Shown here in pieces: positions 1 to 5,759 of a DNA stretch of 34,242 bases. The translations under genes and the position numbers were made by a program. This stretch comes from Acidimicrobiia bacterium (GTDB lineage: Bacteria; Actinomycetota; Acidimicrobiia; Spongiisociales; UBA5794): assembly GCA_027036355.1 (NCBI GenBank), contig JALVQZ010000163.1:1-34242 (forward strand), given 5' to 3'. Under the pieces are notes generated by a model. It saw nothing but the letters and a program-made list of their open reading frames with translations. It was not told the DNA's origin and did not search any database. The number at the start of each line of letters is the position of its first letter. Positions within the stretch are counted from its first letter, which is position 1.

Positions 1-110
1 TCACCCGGGCGTCGCGAAGGTACTTCCCGACCGGGGGGTCCAGATCCACGGTGGCTACGGCTACATCGACGAGTTCCCGGTCGGGAAGTACCTTCGCGAC
101 GCCCGGGTGA
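1..110. repeat. Perfect 35-bp inverted repeat at the window edge
   Basis: Bases 1-35 are the exact reverse complement of bases 76-110, separated by a 40-base spacer. The right arm lies in well-conserved acyl-CoA dehydrogenase coding sequence, while the left arm, read in the same frame, encodes residues that do not resemble the family. The most economical explanation is a fold-back or assembly artefact at a contig end; a genuine genomic palindrome is less likely. The authentic sequence probably starts near base 36. Confidence 0.85.
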
Positions 111-190
111 TGACGTTGTACGAAGGAACCAGTGAGATCCAGAAACTGATCATCGGTCGGCATCTGACCGGGATCGCGGCGTTCAAGTGA
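2..190 (+). CDS. Acyl-CoA dehydrogenase, C-terminal fragment
   Basis: This is the 3' end of an acyl-CoA dehydrogenase gene; its start lies outside the window. The visible tail contains the family signature VQIHGGYGYI followed by a YLRDAR segment and the YEGTSEIQ motif near the FAD/dimer interface, then ends at TGA 188-190. Such enzymes catalyse alpha,beta-dehydrogenation of acyl-CoA thioesters with FAD and pass electrons to ETF. Codons before about base 36 derive from the edge inverted repeat and are probably not native. The following gene is a 3-hydroxyacyl-CoA dehydrogenase a few bases downstream, suggesting a beta-oxidation-type operon. Family assignment is firm; substrate chain length cannot be told. 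Confidence 0.85.
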   Translation, partial: HPGVAKVLPDRGVQIHGGYGYIDEFPVGKYLRDARVMTLYEGTSEIQKLIIGRHLTGIAAFK

Positions 191-200
191 GGTGAGTGCG

Positions 201-1034
201 ATGCGCGTAGGGATCGTCGGAGGCGGCGTCATGGGGGTGGGTATCGCCCACCGGTTCGCTGCCCGAGGGGCCGAGGTGACCGTGGTCGATGTCGACATGG
301 ATCATGCCGTCGCGTCGGTGGAGCGGGTCCGGGCGACACTCGACGAGGCGGCCCGGCGCGGCAAGCTCGACGACGCGGAAGCGGCCAAGGCGAGGCTGGC
401 GCCGGCGGGATCCGTCGACGAGCTCCCGGAGGCCCTCGAGGCGATCATCGAGGCGATCATCGAGGACGTCGACGCGAAACGGGCCGTGCTCGTCACCGCG
501 GGGACGAGGCGCCCCGAGGTGCTGGCGTCGAACACGTCGAGCATCTCGATCGATTCGTTGGCCGAGCCACTCGAGCGGCCGGATCGGTTCATCGGCATGC
601 ACTTCTTCAATCCGGTGTGGGCGATGGACCTCGTCGAGGTCATCAAGGGGTCGGCGACGTCGGACGAGACGGTGGCCAAGACCCTCGACATCGTCGGGTT
701 CCTGGGCATGCAGGCGGCGGTGGTGAACGATTCTCCGGGTTTCGCATCGTCGCGCTTGGGCGTGCTCCTTGGGCTGGAGGCGATCCGGATGGTGGAGGAG
801 GGCGTTGCCGAGCCCGCCGACATCGACCGGGCGATGGAACTCGGGTACGGCTTCCCGATGGGTCCGCTGCGGACCGGCGACCTGGTGGGTCTCGATGTGC
901 GCCTGGCGATCGCCGAGCACCTGGCCACCGTCTATGGGGAACGGTTCGAACCGCCGCAGCTCCTGCGTGACATGGTGGCCGAGGGACGGTTGGGACGGAA
1001 GACCGGCCGAGGGTTCTACGACTGGGAGCGGTGA
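201..1034 (+). CDS. 3-hydroxyacyl-CoA (3-hydroxybutyryl-CoA) dehydrogenase
   Basis: A 277-residue NAD-dependent dehydrogenase of the HAD family, the size of stand-alone 3-hydroxybutyryl-CoA dehydrogenases (Hbd/FadB2/PaaH). The N-terminus has a dinucleotide-binding GGGVMG motif (residues 7-12). The ASNTSS segment (109-114), the catalytic His in GMHFFNPV (H134) with Glu146, and the NDSPGF segment (176-181) are all present. The C-terminal domain holds FPMGPL and ends GRKTGRGFYDW. I chose ATG 201 over GTG 192 because a GAGGTGAG ribosome-binding sequence lies about 5 nt before it and the Rossmann strand begins directly. It oxidises (S)-3-hydroxyacyl-CoA to 3-oxoacyl-CoA, consistent with the upstream acyl-CoA dehydrogenase. 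Its stop shares one base with the next start. Confidence 0.9.
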   Translation: MRVGIVGGGVMGVGIAHRFAARGAEVTVVDVDMDHAVASVERVRATLDEAARRGKLDDAEAAKARLAPAGSVDELPEALEAIIEAIIEDVDAKRAVLVTAGTRRPEVLASNTSSISIDSLAEPLERPDRFIGMHFFNPVWAMDLVEVIKGSATSDETVAKTLDIVGFLGMQAAVVNDSPGFASSRLGVLLGLEAIRMVEEGVAEPADIDRAMELGYGFPMGPLRTGDLVGLDVRLAIAEHLATVYGERFEPPQLLRDMVAEGRLGRKTGRGFYDWER

Positions 1035-1489
1035 TGACCGGACAGGACCCACGGGTCACCCTGCGGTCCGAATGGGCGGTGATGTCGATCTCCGACCGAT
1101 TCGAGCAGATCGTGGCGATGATCCTGTCGTTCCTCATCGCGGTGGTCGTCGTGGTCACGATGGTGCAGCTCGTCAGGGAGGTCATCGAGTTGCTCGTCGC
1201 GGGGACCCTCGACCCCCTCGATCCGGAAGGTTTCCAGCTCGTCTTCGGCGCGATCCTCACCGTCCTCATCGCGATGGAGTTCCGCCACTCGATCGTTCCG
1301 CTCGCGATCCGCACCGATCACATCGTTCAGGTGCGCACGGTGCTGCTGGTGGCGATCTTGGCGATCGCGAGGAAGTTCATCGTCTTGGAGGCGGGTGAAC
1401 CGGCGTTCGTCGCTTCCCTCGCCGGCACCGCGCTCGCCCTCGGCATCGTCTACCGGCTCTTGTCCGGCCGCGACGGAGCCTCCGACTGA
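1034..1489 (+). CDS. PsiE-like phosphate-starvation-inducible membrane protein
   Basis: A 151-residue integral membrane protein resembling the PsiE family. Four hydrophobic segments are visible: one near residues 25-45, one containing FGAILTVLIAMEF with the typical charged residues after it (EFRHS), one near residue 105, and a last one near 130-145. The segment DPLDPEGFQLVFG between the first two helices is also family-like. The function of PsiE is unknown beyond induction on phosphate starvation in E. coli. The start shares the A of the preceding stop (TGATG), so translation is probably coupled to the dehydrogenase. The last 40 nt overlap the 3' end of the convergent hydrolase gene. Confidence 0.75.
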   Translation: MTGQDPRVTLRSEWAVMSISDRFEQIVAMILSFLIAVVVVVTMVQLVREVIELLVAGTLDPLDPEGFQLVFGAILTVLIAMEFRHSIVPLAIRTDHIVQVRTVLLVAILAIARKFIVLEAGEPAFVASLAGTALALGIVYRLLSGRDGASD

Positions 1490-2238
1490 TCGATCGCCCT
1501 GGCGATGATGCCGGCCACGGCCTCGGGGGCTTCGAGCACCACGTTGTGGCCGCCGGCGACGATCGCGGCTCGTCCCCGCGGTGCGGCGACCGCCATCTCG
1601 ACGGCGAGCGTGCCGTAGCGGAGGTCGCGCCGGCCGGCGACGAACACCGCAGGCATCGCCAGCTCGTGGATCCGCTCACCCACGTACGGCTGGGCGCCTT
1701 GGCCGTACACGCGCAGGGCGGATGCGAGGCCCTCGGCGGTGTTCTCGCTGCGGACGGCACGGTCGGCGCCCCGCACGTCGGCGTCGAGATGGGCGGTGGA
1801 CGTGACGGGTCCCGACAGCCATTCGTCGAGGAACCGATCGATACCCAGCGCTTCGATCCGGTCCGCCAGCTCGGCATCGGCGTGACGGCGTCGTTCCCGA
1901 TCCCGCGGGTCGGCGATCCCCGGCGAGGCCGAGATCGCCACCAGCGAGGACACCAGATCGGGACGCCGCAACGCCGTCAGGATCGCCATCCGGCCGCCCT
2001 GGGAGTAGCCGACGACAGGGAGCGGTCCGGAACGTTCGAGGACGGCGACGATGGCGTCGACGACGTCGTCGACGCCATCGACCTCGCGGGGGGACCGTCC
2101 GTGACCGGGGAGATCCGGTGCCAGGACCGTCGCCTCCAGGCGGGCGGCGAGAAGCGACCACTGGGCGCCCGTCGCCGAGAAACCGTGGAGCGCGACGATC
2201 CGAGGGCCGGCACCCAGCTCCCGCACGGCGAGGCGCAT
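1450..2238 (-). CDS. Alpha/beta hydrolase (MenH-like fold)
   Basis: A 262-residue single-domain alpha/beta hydrolase. The oxyanion-hole HGF motif is at residues 18-20, the PDLPGHGRS segment at 41-49, and the nucleophile elbow GYSQG places Ser79. Asp205 (in AGRRD) and His231 (in GGHN) complete a credible catalytic triad. General similarity is to MenH and related esterases, but these motifs are shared across the fold, so the substrate is not predictable. The gene follows a 30-codon micropeptide gene by 7 nt, and the two probably share one leaderless transcript. Its 3' end overlaps the PsiE-like gene by 40 nt in convergent orientation. Confidence 0.85.
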   Translation of the reverse strand: MRLAVRELGAGPRIVALHGFSATGAQWSLLAARLEATVLAPDLPGHGRSPREVDGVDDVVDAIVAVLERSGPLPVVGYSQGGRMAILTALRRPDLVSSLVAISASPGIADPRDRERRRHADAELADRIEALGIDRFLDEWLSGPVTSTAHLDADVRGADRAVRSENTAEGLASALRVYGQGAQPYVGERIHELAMPAVFVAGRRDLRYGTLAVEMAVAAPRGRAAIVAGGHNVVLEAPEAVAGIIARAIDQSEAPSRPDKSR

Positions 2239-2245
2239 GGTTCCG

Positions 2246-2338
2246 TCAGGGACGGTCGACGGGGACCTCGGCGGTGAGCGCCCGGTACGCGGCGGCGGCC
2301 AGCAGAGCGACGACGAGGAGAACGAAGAGCTTCTTCAT
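2246..2338 (-). CDS. 30-residue single-pass membrane micropeptide
   Basis: A 30-codon frame starting with ATG (complement of 2336-2338) and stopping at TGA, 7 nt before the hydrolase start. It encodes Met-Lys-Lys, a hydrophobic helix LFVLLVVALLAAAAY, and a short polar tail ending VPVDRP. The start is supported by a TACCCT -10 box ending 7 nt upstream, the same box and spacing seen at ctaA and the phosphotransferase gene. There is no Shine-Dalgarno sequence, as expected for a leaderless mRNA. Topology is probably N-in with a short outside tail. Many actinobacteria carry tiny one-helix proteins of unknown role, but I cannot assign this one to a named family with certainty. Position suggests it is co-transcribed with the hydrolase. 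Confidence 0.65.
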   Translation of the reverse strand: MKKLFVLLVVALLAAAAYRALTAEVPVDRP

Positions 2339-2345
2339 GGCGCCG

Positions 2346-2351
2346 AGGGTA
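2346..2351 (-). promoter_or_regulatory. -10 box for micropeptide-hydrolase transcript (leaderless)
   Basis: TACCCT on the minus strand, followed by 7 nt and the ATG at 2338. Transcription would start at or beside the start codon. No convincing -35 is visible. It lies back to back with the ctaA promoter within 71 nt. Confidence 0.6.
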
Positions 2352-2397
2352 CCGCGAACGCCGCGATCTGGGACGTGCCGACGCCGTCGGGGCACGG

Positions 2398-2403
2398 TAC
2401 CCT
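2398..2403 (+). promoter_or_regulatory. -10 box of ctaA (leaderless)
   Basis: TACCCT, 6 nt before the ATG at 2410, with no ribosome-binding sequence between them. This fits the actinobacterial TAnnnT consensus and a leaderless mRNA. The -35 region (GTGCCG, 2375-2380, 17-nt spacing) is weak. Confidence 0.6.
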
Positions 2404-2409
2404 CCCGCC

Positions 2410-3366
2410 ATGGCCGACACCTGGCGGAACACAGCCCGCCGACGCTACGGGACGCTGGGCTACCTGGTTCTCGCGTTCACCGTGCTCGTGATCCTCGGCG
2501 GCGCGGTCGTACGAGCGACCGGTTCCGGAGACGGCTGTGGCGCCTCGTGGCCCCGATGTGGAGGGGCGCTGTTCCCCGCCAGTCCCGGGGTCGAGACCGT
2601 CATCGAGTTCACCCACCGGGTCATGACGGCCACCGCCATCGTCGGCGTCGTGGCGCTCGTCGTCCTCGCGTTCGTCCTGTGGCCGAAGGGTCACATCGTC
2701 CGTACTGCCGCCTCCACCGCCGGGGTGCTGTTCGTCGTCGAGTCCCTCCTCGGGGCGTCGCTCGTGCTCTTCGGCTGGGTCGACCAGGACATCTCGATCG
2801 GGCGGCTCATCGTCGTTCCACTCCATCTGACCAACACGTTCCTCCTTCTCGGAGCGTTGGCGCTGACGGCGTGGTGGGGCTCGGGACGTCCGTCGCCCGC
2901 GTCGGAGCGCCCGCCCGGCTGGGGCAAGCTGGTGTCGGGCGCGGTCACCATCGTGATCATCGGCGCCGCCGGCGCGCTCAACGCCCTCGCCGACACCGTC
3001 GTGCCGTCGGACTCCCTGAGCGCGTCGGCCAAGGCGCAACTGGCCGGCACCGCCCGGTTCCTCGTCGACGTGCGGATCGCCCACCCGTTGATCGCCATCG
3101 TGGGCGGGATCGTGGTGGCCTGGATCGTGTTCGGGTACGCGACCCACCCCGAGCCCGAGACGCGGCGGATCGTCCTGTGGATCGGCGGCCTCCTCTTGAC
3201 CCAGATGTTCGTCGGGATGACCAACATCGTCTTGCTCACGCCGCTCGAGGTCCAGGTTCTCCACCTGGCCATCGCCGATGCGATCTGGATCCTCTACGTG
3301 CTCCTTGCCGCATCGGTGATCGGAGCGACCACCGATGCGGACCGGCTCGTCGAGGCAGGAACGTGA
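2410..3366 (+). CDS. ctaA: Heme A synthase (COX15/CtaA)
   Basis: A 318-residue polytopic membrane protein that oxidises the C8 methyl of heme O to the formyl group of heme A, needed by aa3/caa3 oxidases. Near the N-terminus is the family motif RATGSGDGCGASWPRC, whose cysteine pair corresponds to the extracytoplasmic disulfide of CtaA, followed by EFTHR with a heme-ligand His. Later histidines occur in PLHLTN, AHPL and LHLAIA at the ends of helices. About eight hydrophobic segments are present, as in the family. The 3' end overlaps ctaB by 4 nt (GTGA). The oxidase structural genes it serves lie about 25 kb away at the other end of this window. Confidence 0.93.
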   Translation: MADTWRNTARRRYGTLGYLVLAFTVLVILGGAVVRATGSGDGCGASWPRCGGALFPASPGVETVIEFTHRVMTATAIVGVVALVVLAFVLWPKGHIVRTAASTAGVLFVVESLLGASLVLFGWVDQDISIGRLIVVPLHLTNTFLLLGALALTAWWGSGRPSPASERPPGWGKLVSGAVTIVIIGAAGALNALADTVVPSDSLSASAKAQLAGTARFLVDVRIAHPLIAIVGGIVVAWIVFGYATHPEPETRRIVLWIGGLLLTQMFVGMTNIVLLTPLEVQVLHLAIADAIWILYVLLAASVIGATTDADRLVEAGT

Positions 3367-4268
3367 GCGCCCCGAAGGTCAGGATCGTCGACCCGTCCCG
3401 CGCGGACGGGCCGGGAGGCAAGATCGGGGCCTACGTCGAGTTGACCAAGCCCCGGATCATCGAGTTGCTGTTGATCACGACGGTCCCGGCGATGGTCCTC
3501 GCCGCGGGAGGATGGCCCGACACCGGGCTGGTCGTCGCCACGCTGATCGGCGGCATGCTCTCGAGCGGCGGCGCGAACACGATCAACCAGGTCATCGACC
3601 AGGACATCGACGCCGTCATGCGACGAACCCGTGGGCGTCCCATCCCGTCGGGACGGGTCACCGCGCCCCGGGCGCTGGTGTTCGGGATCGTCCTCGGCCT
3701 GGCCGGATTCCTCTGGCTGTGGATCACCGTCAACCTGCTCGCGGCGACCTTGTCGACCGCGGCGTTGCTGTTCTACGTTCTCGTCTACTCGATGTACCTG
3801 AAACGATCGACGACCCAGAACATCGTCATCGGCGGCGCCGCCGGGGCCGTTCCCACCCTCGTCGGTTGGGCAGCGGTCACCGGGGACCTGGCGTTGCCGG
3901 CGTGGATCATGTTCGCCATCGTGTTCTTCTGGACGCCGCCGCACTTCTGGGCCCTCGCCCTCAAGTACGAAGACGACTACCGGTCGGCGGGGATCCCGAT
4001 GCTCCCGGTCGTGGTGGGACGACGTCGGACCCTCGACCAGATCTTCCTGTACAGCGTCGTGGTCGTCGGGGTGTCCCTCCTCCTGATCCCCGTCGTCCCG
4101 ATGGGCTGGATCTACTCGACGGCGGCGGTGAGCCTCGGGGTGCTCCTCGTGGTGGGAGCGATCCGGACCCACCGGGCTCCCGAACGTGCGATGACCTACT
4201 TCGTGTTCACCAACCTGTACCTCGCCGGTCTGTTCGTCGCGCTCGCCGTCGACCGGATCGTGCTGTGA
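3363..4268 (+). CDS. ctaB: Protoheme IX farnesyltransferase (heme O synthase)
   Basis: A 301-residue UbiA-superfamily prenyltransferase that adds farnesyl diphosphate to heme B to make heme O, the substrate of CtaA. The ELTKPRI motif precedes the first helix. The first Asp-rich motif is NQVIDQDIDAVMRRTRGRP, and the second loop contains WTPPHFWALALKYEDDYR, typical of CtaB/COX10. Up to nine hydrophobic segments are visible. I use GTG 3363 because it overlaps the ctaA stop (GTGA), giving coupled translation; there is no other good start before the conserved region. Together ctaA-ctaB form the heme A branch for the terminal oxidase. Confidence 0.94.
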   Translation: MSAPKVRIVDPSRADGPGGKIGAYVELTKPRIIELLLITTVPAMVLAAGGWPDTGLVVATLIGGMLSSGGANTINQVIDQDIDAVMRRTRGRPIPSGRVTAPRALVFGIVLGLAGFLWLWITVNLLAATLSTAALLFYVLVYSMYLKRSTTQNIVIGGAAGAVPTLVGWAAVTGDLALPAWIMFAIVFFWTPPHFWALALKYEDDYRSAGIPMLPVVVGRRRTLDQIFLYSVVVVGVSLLLIPVVPMGWIYSTAAVSLGVLLVVGAIRTHRAPERAMTYFVFTNLYLAGLFVALAVDRIVL

Positions 4269-4278
4269 GCGAGCTCCG

Positions 4279-4470
4279 ATGATCGCCGTCTTCTGGGTCG
4301 CGGCCGTCGTCACCCTGGCCGCCGCGGCGGCGGCGGTCGCCGTCGACCTGCGGATGGCGGACCGCCGCATCGTCGGCCGGTTCCGTGATCTGGTCGAGGT
4401 ACTGCTCCCGTTGGCGGGACTCGTCGCCCTCGTCGGGATCGCGTGGCTGTCGATCGTGGCGGAGAACTGA
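4279..4470 (+). CDS. Small two-helix membrane protein, unknown
   Basis: A 63-residue frame that begins 10 nt after the ctaB stop and ends shortly before the promoter of the next gene. It has two hydrophobic segments, residues 2-22 (rich in Ala/Val) and about 43-59, joined by a basic loop containing RMADRRIVGRFRD. That arrangement suggests both termini outside, but this is only the positive-inside rule. I do not recognise a family. Its placement in the ctaA-ctaB unit without a separate promoter suggests co-transcription, perhaps a link to oxidase or heme biogenesis. A role is not demonstrable from sequence. Confidence 0.55.
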   Translation: MIAVFWVAAVVTLAAAAAAVAVDLRMADRRIVGRFRDLVEVLLPLAGLVALVGIAWLSIVAEN

Positions 4471-4497
4471 CGGCATCCACGTCGATCGGAGGCGAGG

Positions 4498-4503
4498 TAC
4501 CCT
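4498..4503 (+). promoter_or_regulatory. -10 box of phosphotransferase gene (leaderless)
   Basis: TACCCT, 7 nt upstream of the ATG at 4511. It is the same hexamer as at ctaA and the micropeptide gene, with no Shine-Dalgarno. It fixes the start of the following gene. Confidence 0.6.
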
Positions 4504-4510
4504 CGCCCCC

Positions 4511-5551
4511 ATGGACGACACGGCACCGATCAGACCCGACGAGCGGTTCGACGAGCGCCGGGTCGCGACCTACCTCCACGAGCATCTCCCCGAGCTCGTC
4601 GGCGACGCCCCGATCGAGTTCGCCCAGTTCCCCGGTGGCGCCGCGAACCTCACGTACCTGGCGAAGGCCGGCGACACCGAGATCGTCCTCCGTCGGGCCC
4701 CGCACGGCGAGCTCGCCAAGGGCGGCCATGACATGGAACGCGAGTACCGGGTCCTCTCGCGCCTGTGGAGACGGTTCCCGAAGGCGCCACGGGCGTACCA
4801 CTACTGCCCCGACGCCGACGTCATGGGCAAGCCCTTCTTCGTGATGGAGCGTCGTCACGGATACGTGATCAGGGAACGCTGGCCGGACGAGTTCGGCGAC
4901 TCGTCGCAGCTCCGGCGCAAGGTCGCCGGTGAACTGGTGGAGACCCTCGCAGAGCTGCATTCCGTCGACCCGGTCGACGTCGATCTCGAGACGCTCGGCC
5001 GTCCCGAAGGGTTCGTCGGCCGTCAGGTGCGCGGATGGCTGGGACGGTGGGAGGCCGCCAAGACCCGCGACGTTCCCGCGATGACCCGCGCCGCCGCCCT
5101 GTTGGAGTCCGATCTTCCCGAACCGCAGGCGACCGTCATCCTCCACAACGACTTCAAGCTCGACAACACCATGTTCTCGGGGAGCGGGGACCTGGTGGCG
5201 GTCTTCGATTGGGACATGGCCACCCGCGGGGATCCCCTCGTCGACGTCGGCACCCTGCTGGCGTACTGGGCGGACCCACAGGCCCCCACCTATCCGATCT
5301 TCGGTGAGCGCGCCGTCGCCCTCGCCCCGTACATGGACCGCGACGAGGTGAAGACGTTGTATGCGGACGCCACCGGGTTCGATCTGTCGAGCATCCGCTA
5401 CTACGAGGGGCTCGCCTACTACCGCATCGCGGTCATCATCGAGCAGATCTACGCCCGTTACGTCCGCGGGCAGACCGCCGACGAACGGTTCGCTCGGTTC
5501 GAGCCGCTGGCGCCGATCCTCGCGGAAGCGGCCCTCGCCGTGCTGTCGTGA
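4511..5551 (+). CDS. APH-family phosphotransferase (ACAD10/11 kinase-domain type)
   Basis: A 346-residue protein kinase-like (aminoglycoside phosphotransferase superfamily) enzyme. It has a glycine-rich opening FPGGAANLTY (about residues 39-48), the VLRRAP strand with an Arg where many relatives have the ATP-binding residue, the catalytic loop LHNDFKLDN (Asp in HND) and the metal-binding VFDWDMAT followed by GDPLVDVG. This order and wording match the kinase domain of ACAD10/ACAD11 and their bacterial homologues rather than drug-resistance enzymes. ACAD10/11 are known to act on 4-hydroxyacyl-CoAs, using phosphorylation before elimination. An acyl-CoA dehydrogenase and a hydroxyacyl-CoA dehydrogenase occur 4 kb upstream but in a separate unit, so the pathway link is inference. 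Start fixed by the -10 box 7 nt upstream. Confidence 0.8.
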   Translation: MDDTAPIRPDERFDERRVATYLHEHLPELVGDAPIEFAQFPGGAANLTYLAKAGDTEIVLRRAPHGELAKGGHDMEREYRVLSRLWRRFPKAPRAYHYCPDADVMGKPFFVMERRHGYVIRERWPDEFGDSSQLRRKVAGELVETLAELHSVDPVDVDLETLGRPEGFVGRQVRGWLGRWEAAKTRDVPAMTRAAALLESDLPEPQATVILHNDFKLDNTMFSGSGDLVAVFDWDMATRGDPLVDVGTLLAYWADPQAPTYPIFGERAVALAPYMDRDEVKTLYADATGFDLSSIRYYEGLAYYRIAVIIEQIYARYVRGQTADERFARFEPLAPILAEAALAVLS

Positions 5552-5554
5552 CGG

Positions 5555-5583
5555 TTGCGCCGCACACCGGCACCGGGTACATT
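5555..5583 (+). promoter_or_regulatory. Promoter of the aro leader/attenuator
   Basis: TTGCGC (5555-5560), 17-nt spacing, TACATT (5578-5583). The start point would fall about 6-7 nt later, on the ATG of the leader peptide at 5590. This is one of the best -35/-10 pairs in the window. Confidence 0.65.
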
Positions 5584-5589
5584 GCCCCC

Positions 5590-5649
5590 ATGACCTGCCG
5601 GTTCCCGTACGCCTATCTCTTTACCGGGCCACCACCCGGGTCGAGGTGA
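5590..5649 (+). CDS. Phe/Tyr-rich leader peptide of aro attenuator
   Basis: A 19-codon frame beginning 6 nt after the -10 box, so probably translated from a leaderless transcript. It contains the run FPYAYLF at residues 5-11: four aromatic residues in seven, with no Trp. Two of these codons are TAT (5614-5616) and TTT (5620-5622), which are unusual in this GC-rich region, where neighbouring genes use TAC and TTC. The stop is TGA 5647-5649. A 12-bp terminator hairpin and a competing upstream segment follow, and the next gene encodes a DAHP-synthase-like/chorismate mutase fusion. Together these match ribosome-mediated attenuation sensing charged tRNA-Phe/tRNA-Tyr. An aromatic leader upstream of a DAHP synthase gene is, to my recollection, described in Corynebacterium glutamicum. 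Confidence 0.75.
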   Translation: MTCRFPYAYLFTGPPPGSR

Positions 5650-5695
5650 CGCGCAGGGAACCAACCGCAGACACCACACCACCGAAAGGACCCGG
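5624..5695 (+). promoter_or_regulatory. Attenuator: alternative 1:2 and 2:3 pairings
   Basis: Segment 2, CCGGGTC (5636-5642), lies over the last leader codons and is exactly complementary to GACCCGG (5689-5695), the upstream arm of the terminator. It can also pair within the leader: CCGGG (5624-5628) with CCCGG (5635-5639). A ribosome stalled at the aromatic codons (to 5622) would cover segment 1 and free segment 2 to pair with 5689-5695, preventing termination. A ribosome reaching the stop at 5649 would cover segment 2 and allow the terminator. The structures are read by eye, not computed. Confidence 0.65.
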
Positions 5696-5717
5696 AGCCA
5701 CCGCCCCGGGTCCTTTC
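5684..5717 (+). terminator. Attenuator terminator hairpin
   Basis: A perfect 12-bp stem: 5684-5695 pairs with 5706-5717 around a 10-nt loop. The lower stem is GAAAGG/CCTTTC and the upper stem is GC-rich. The tail after the hairpin (ACGTTCC) is poor in T, as in many actinobacterial terminators. It lies between the leader peptide and the aro gene, 42 nt before the ATG at 5760. Confidence 0.7.
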
Positions 5718-5759
5718 ACGTTCCCGGGCCGGTCCGAACCACCAACGAGGAGCCCGAAC

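Noticed and set aside
192-200. GTG 192 as the start of the 3-hydroxyacyl-CoA dehydrogenase
   Set aside because: It overlaps the ribosome-binding sequence of ATG 201 and would add only three residues not found in the family.
2118-3362. Upstream extension of the ctaB frame through ctaA
   Set aside because: The frame is open for over 400 codons before ctaB, but the translation there is Arg/Gly-rich shadow of ctaA; the conserved CtaB sequence starts after GTG 3363.
5624-5717. T-box or other riboswitch upstream of the aro gene
   Set aside because: No T-box sequence or specifier-loop architecture is visible, and transcription seems to begin at the leader ATG, leaving too little RNA for a T-box. 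A leader-peptide attenuator explains the elements better.
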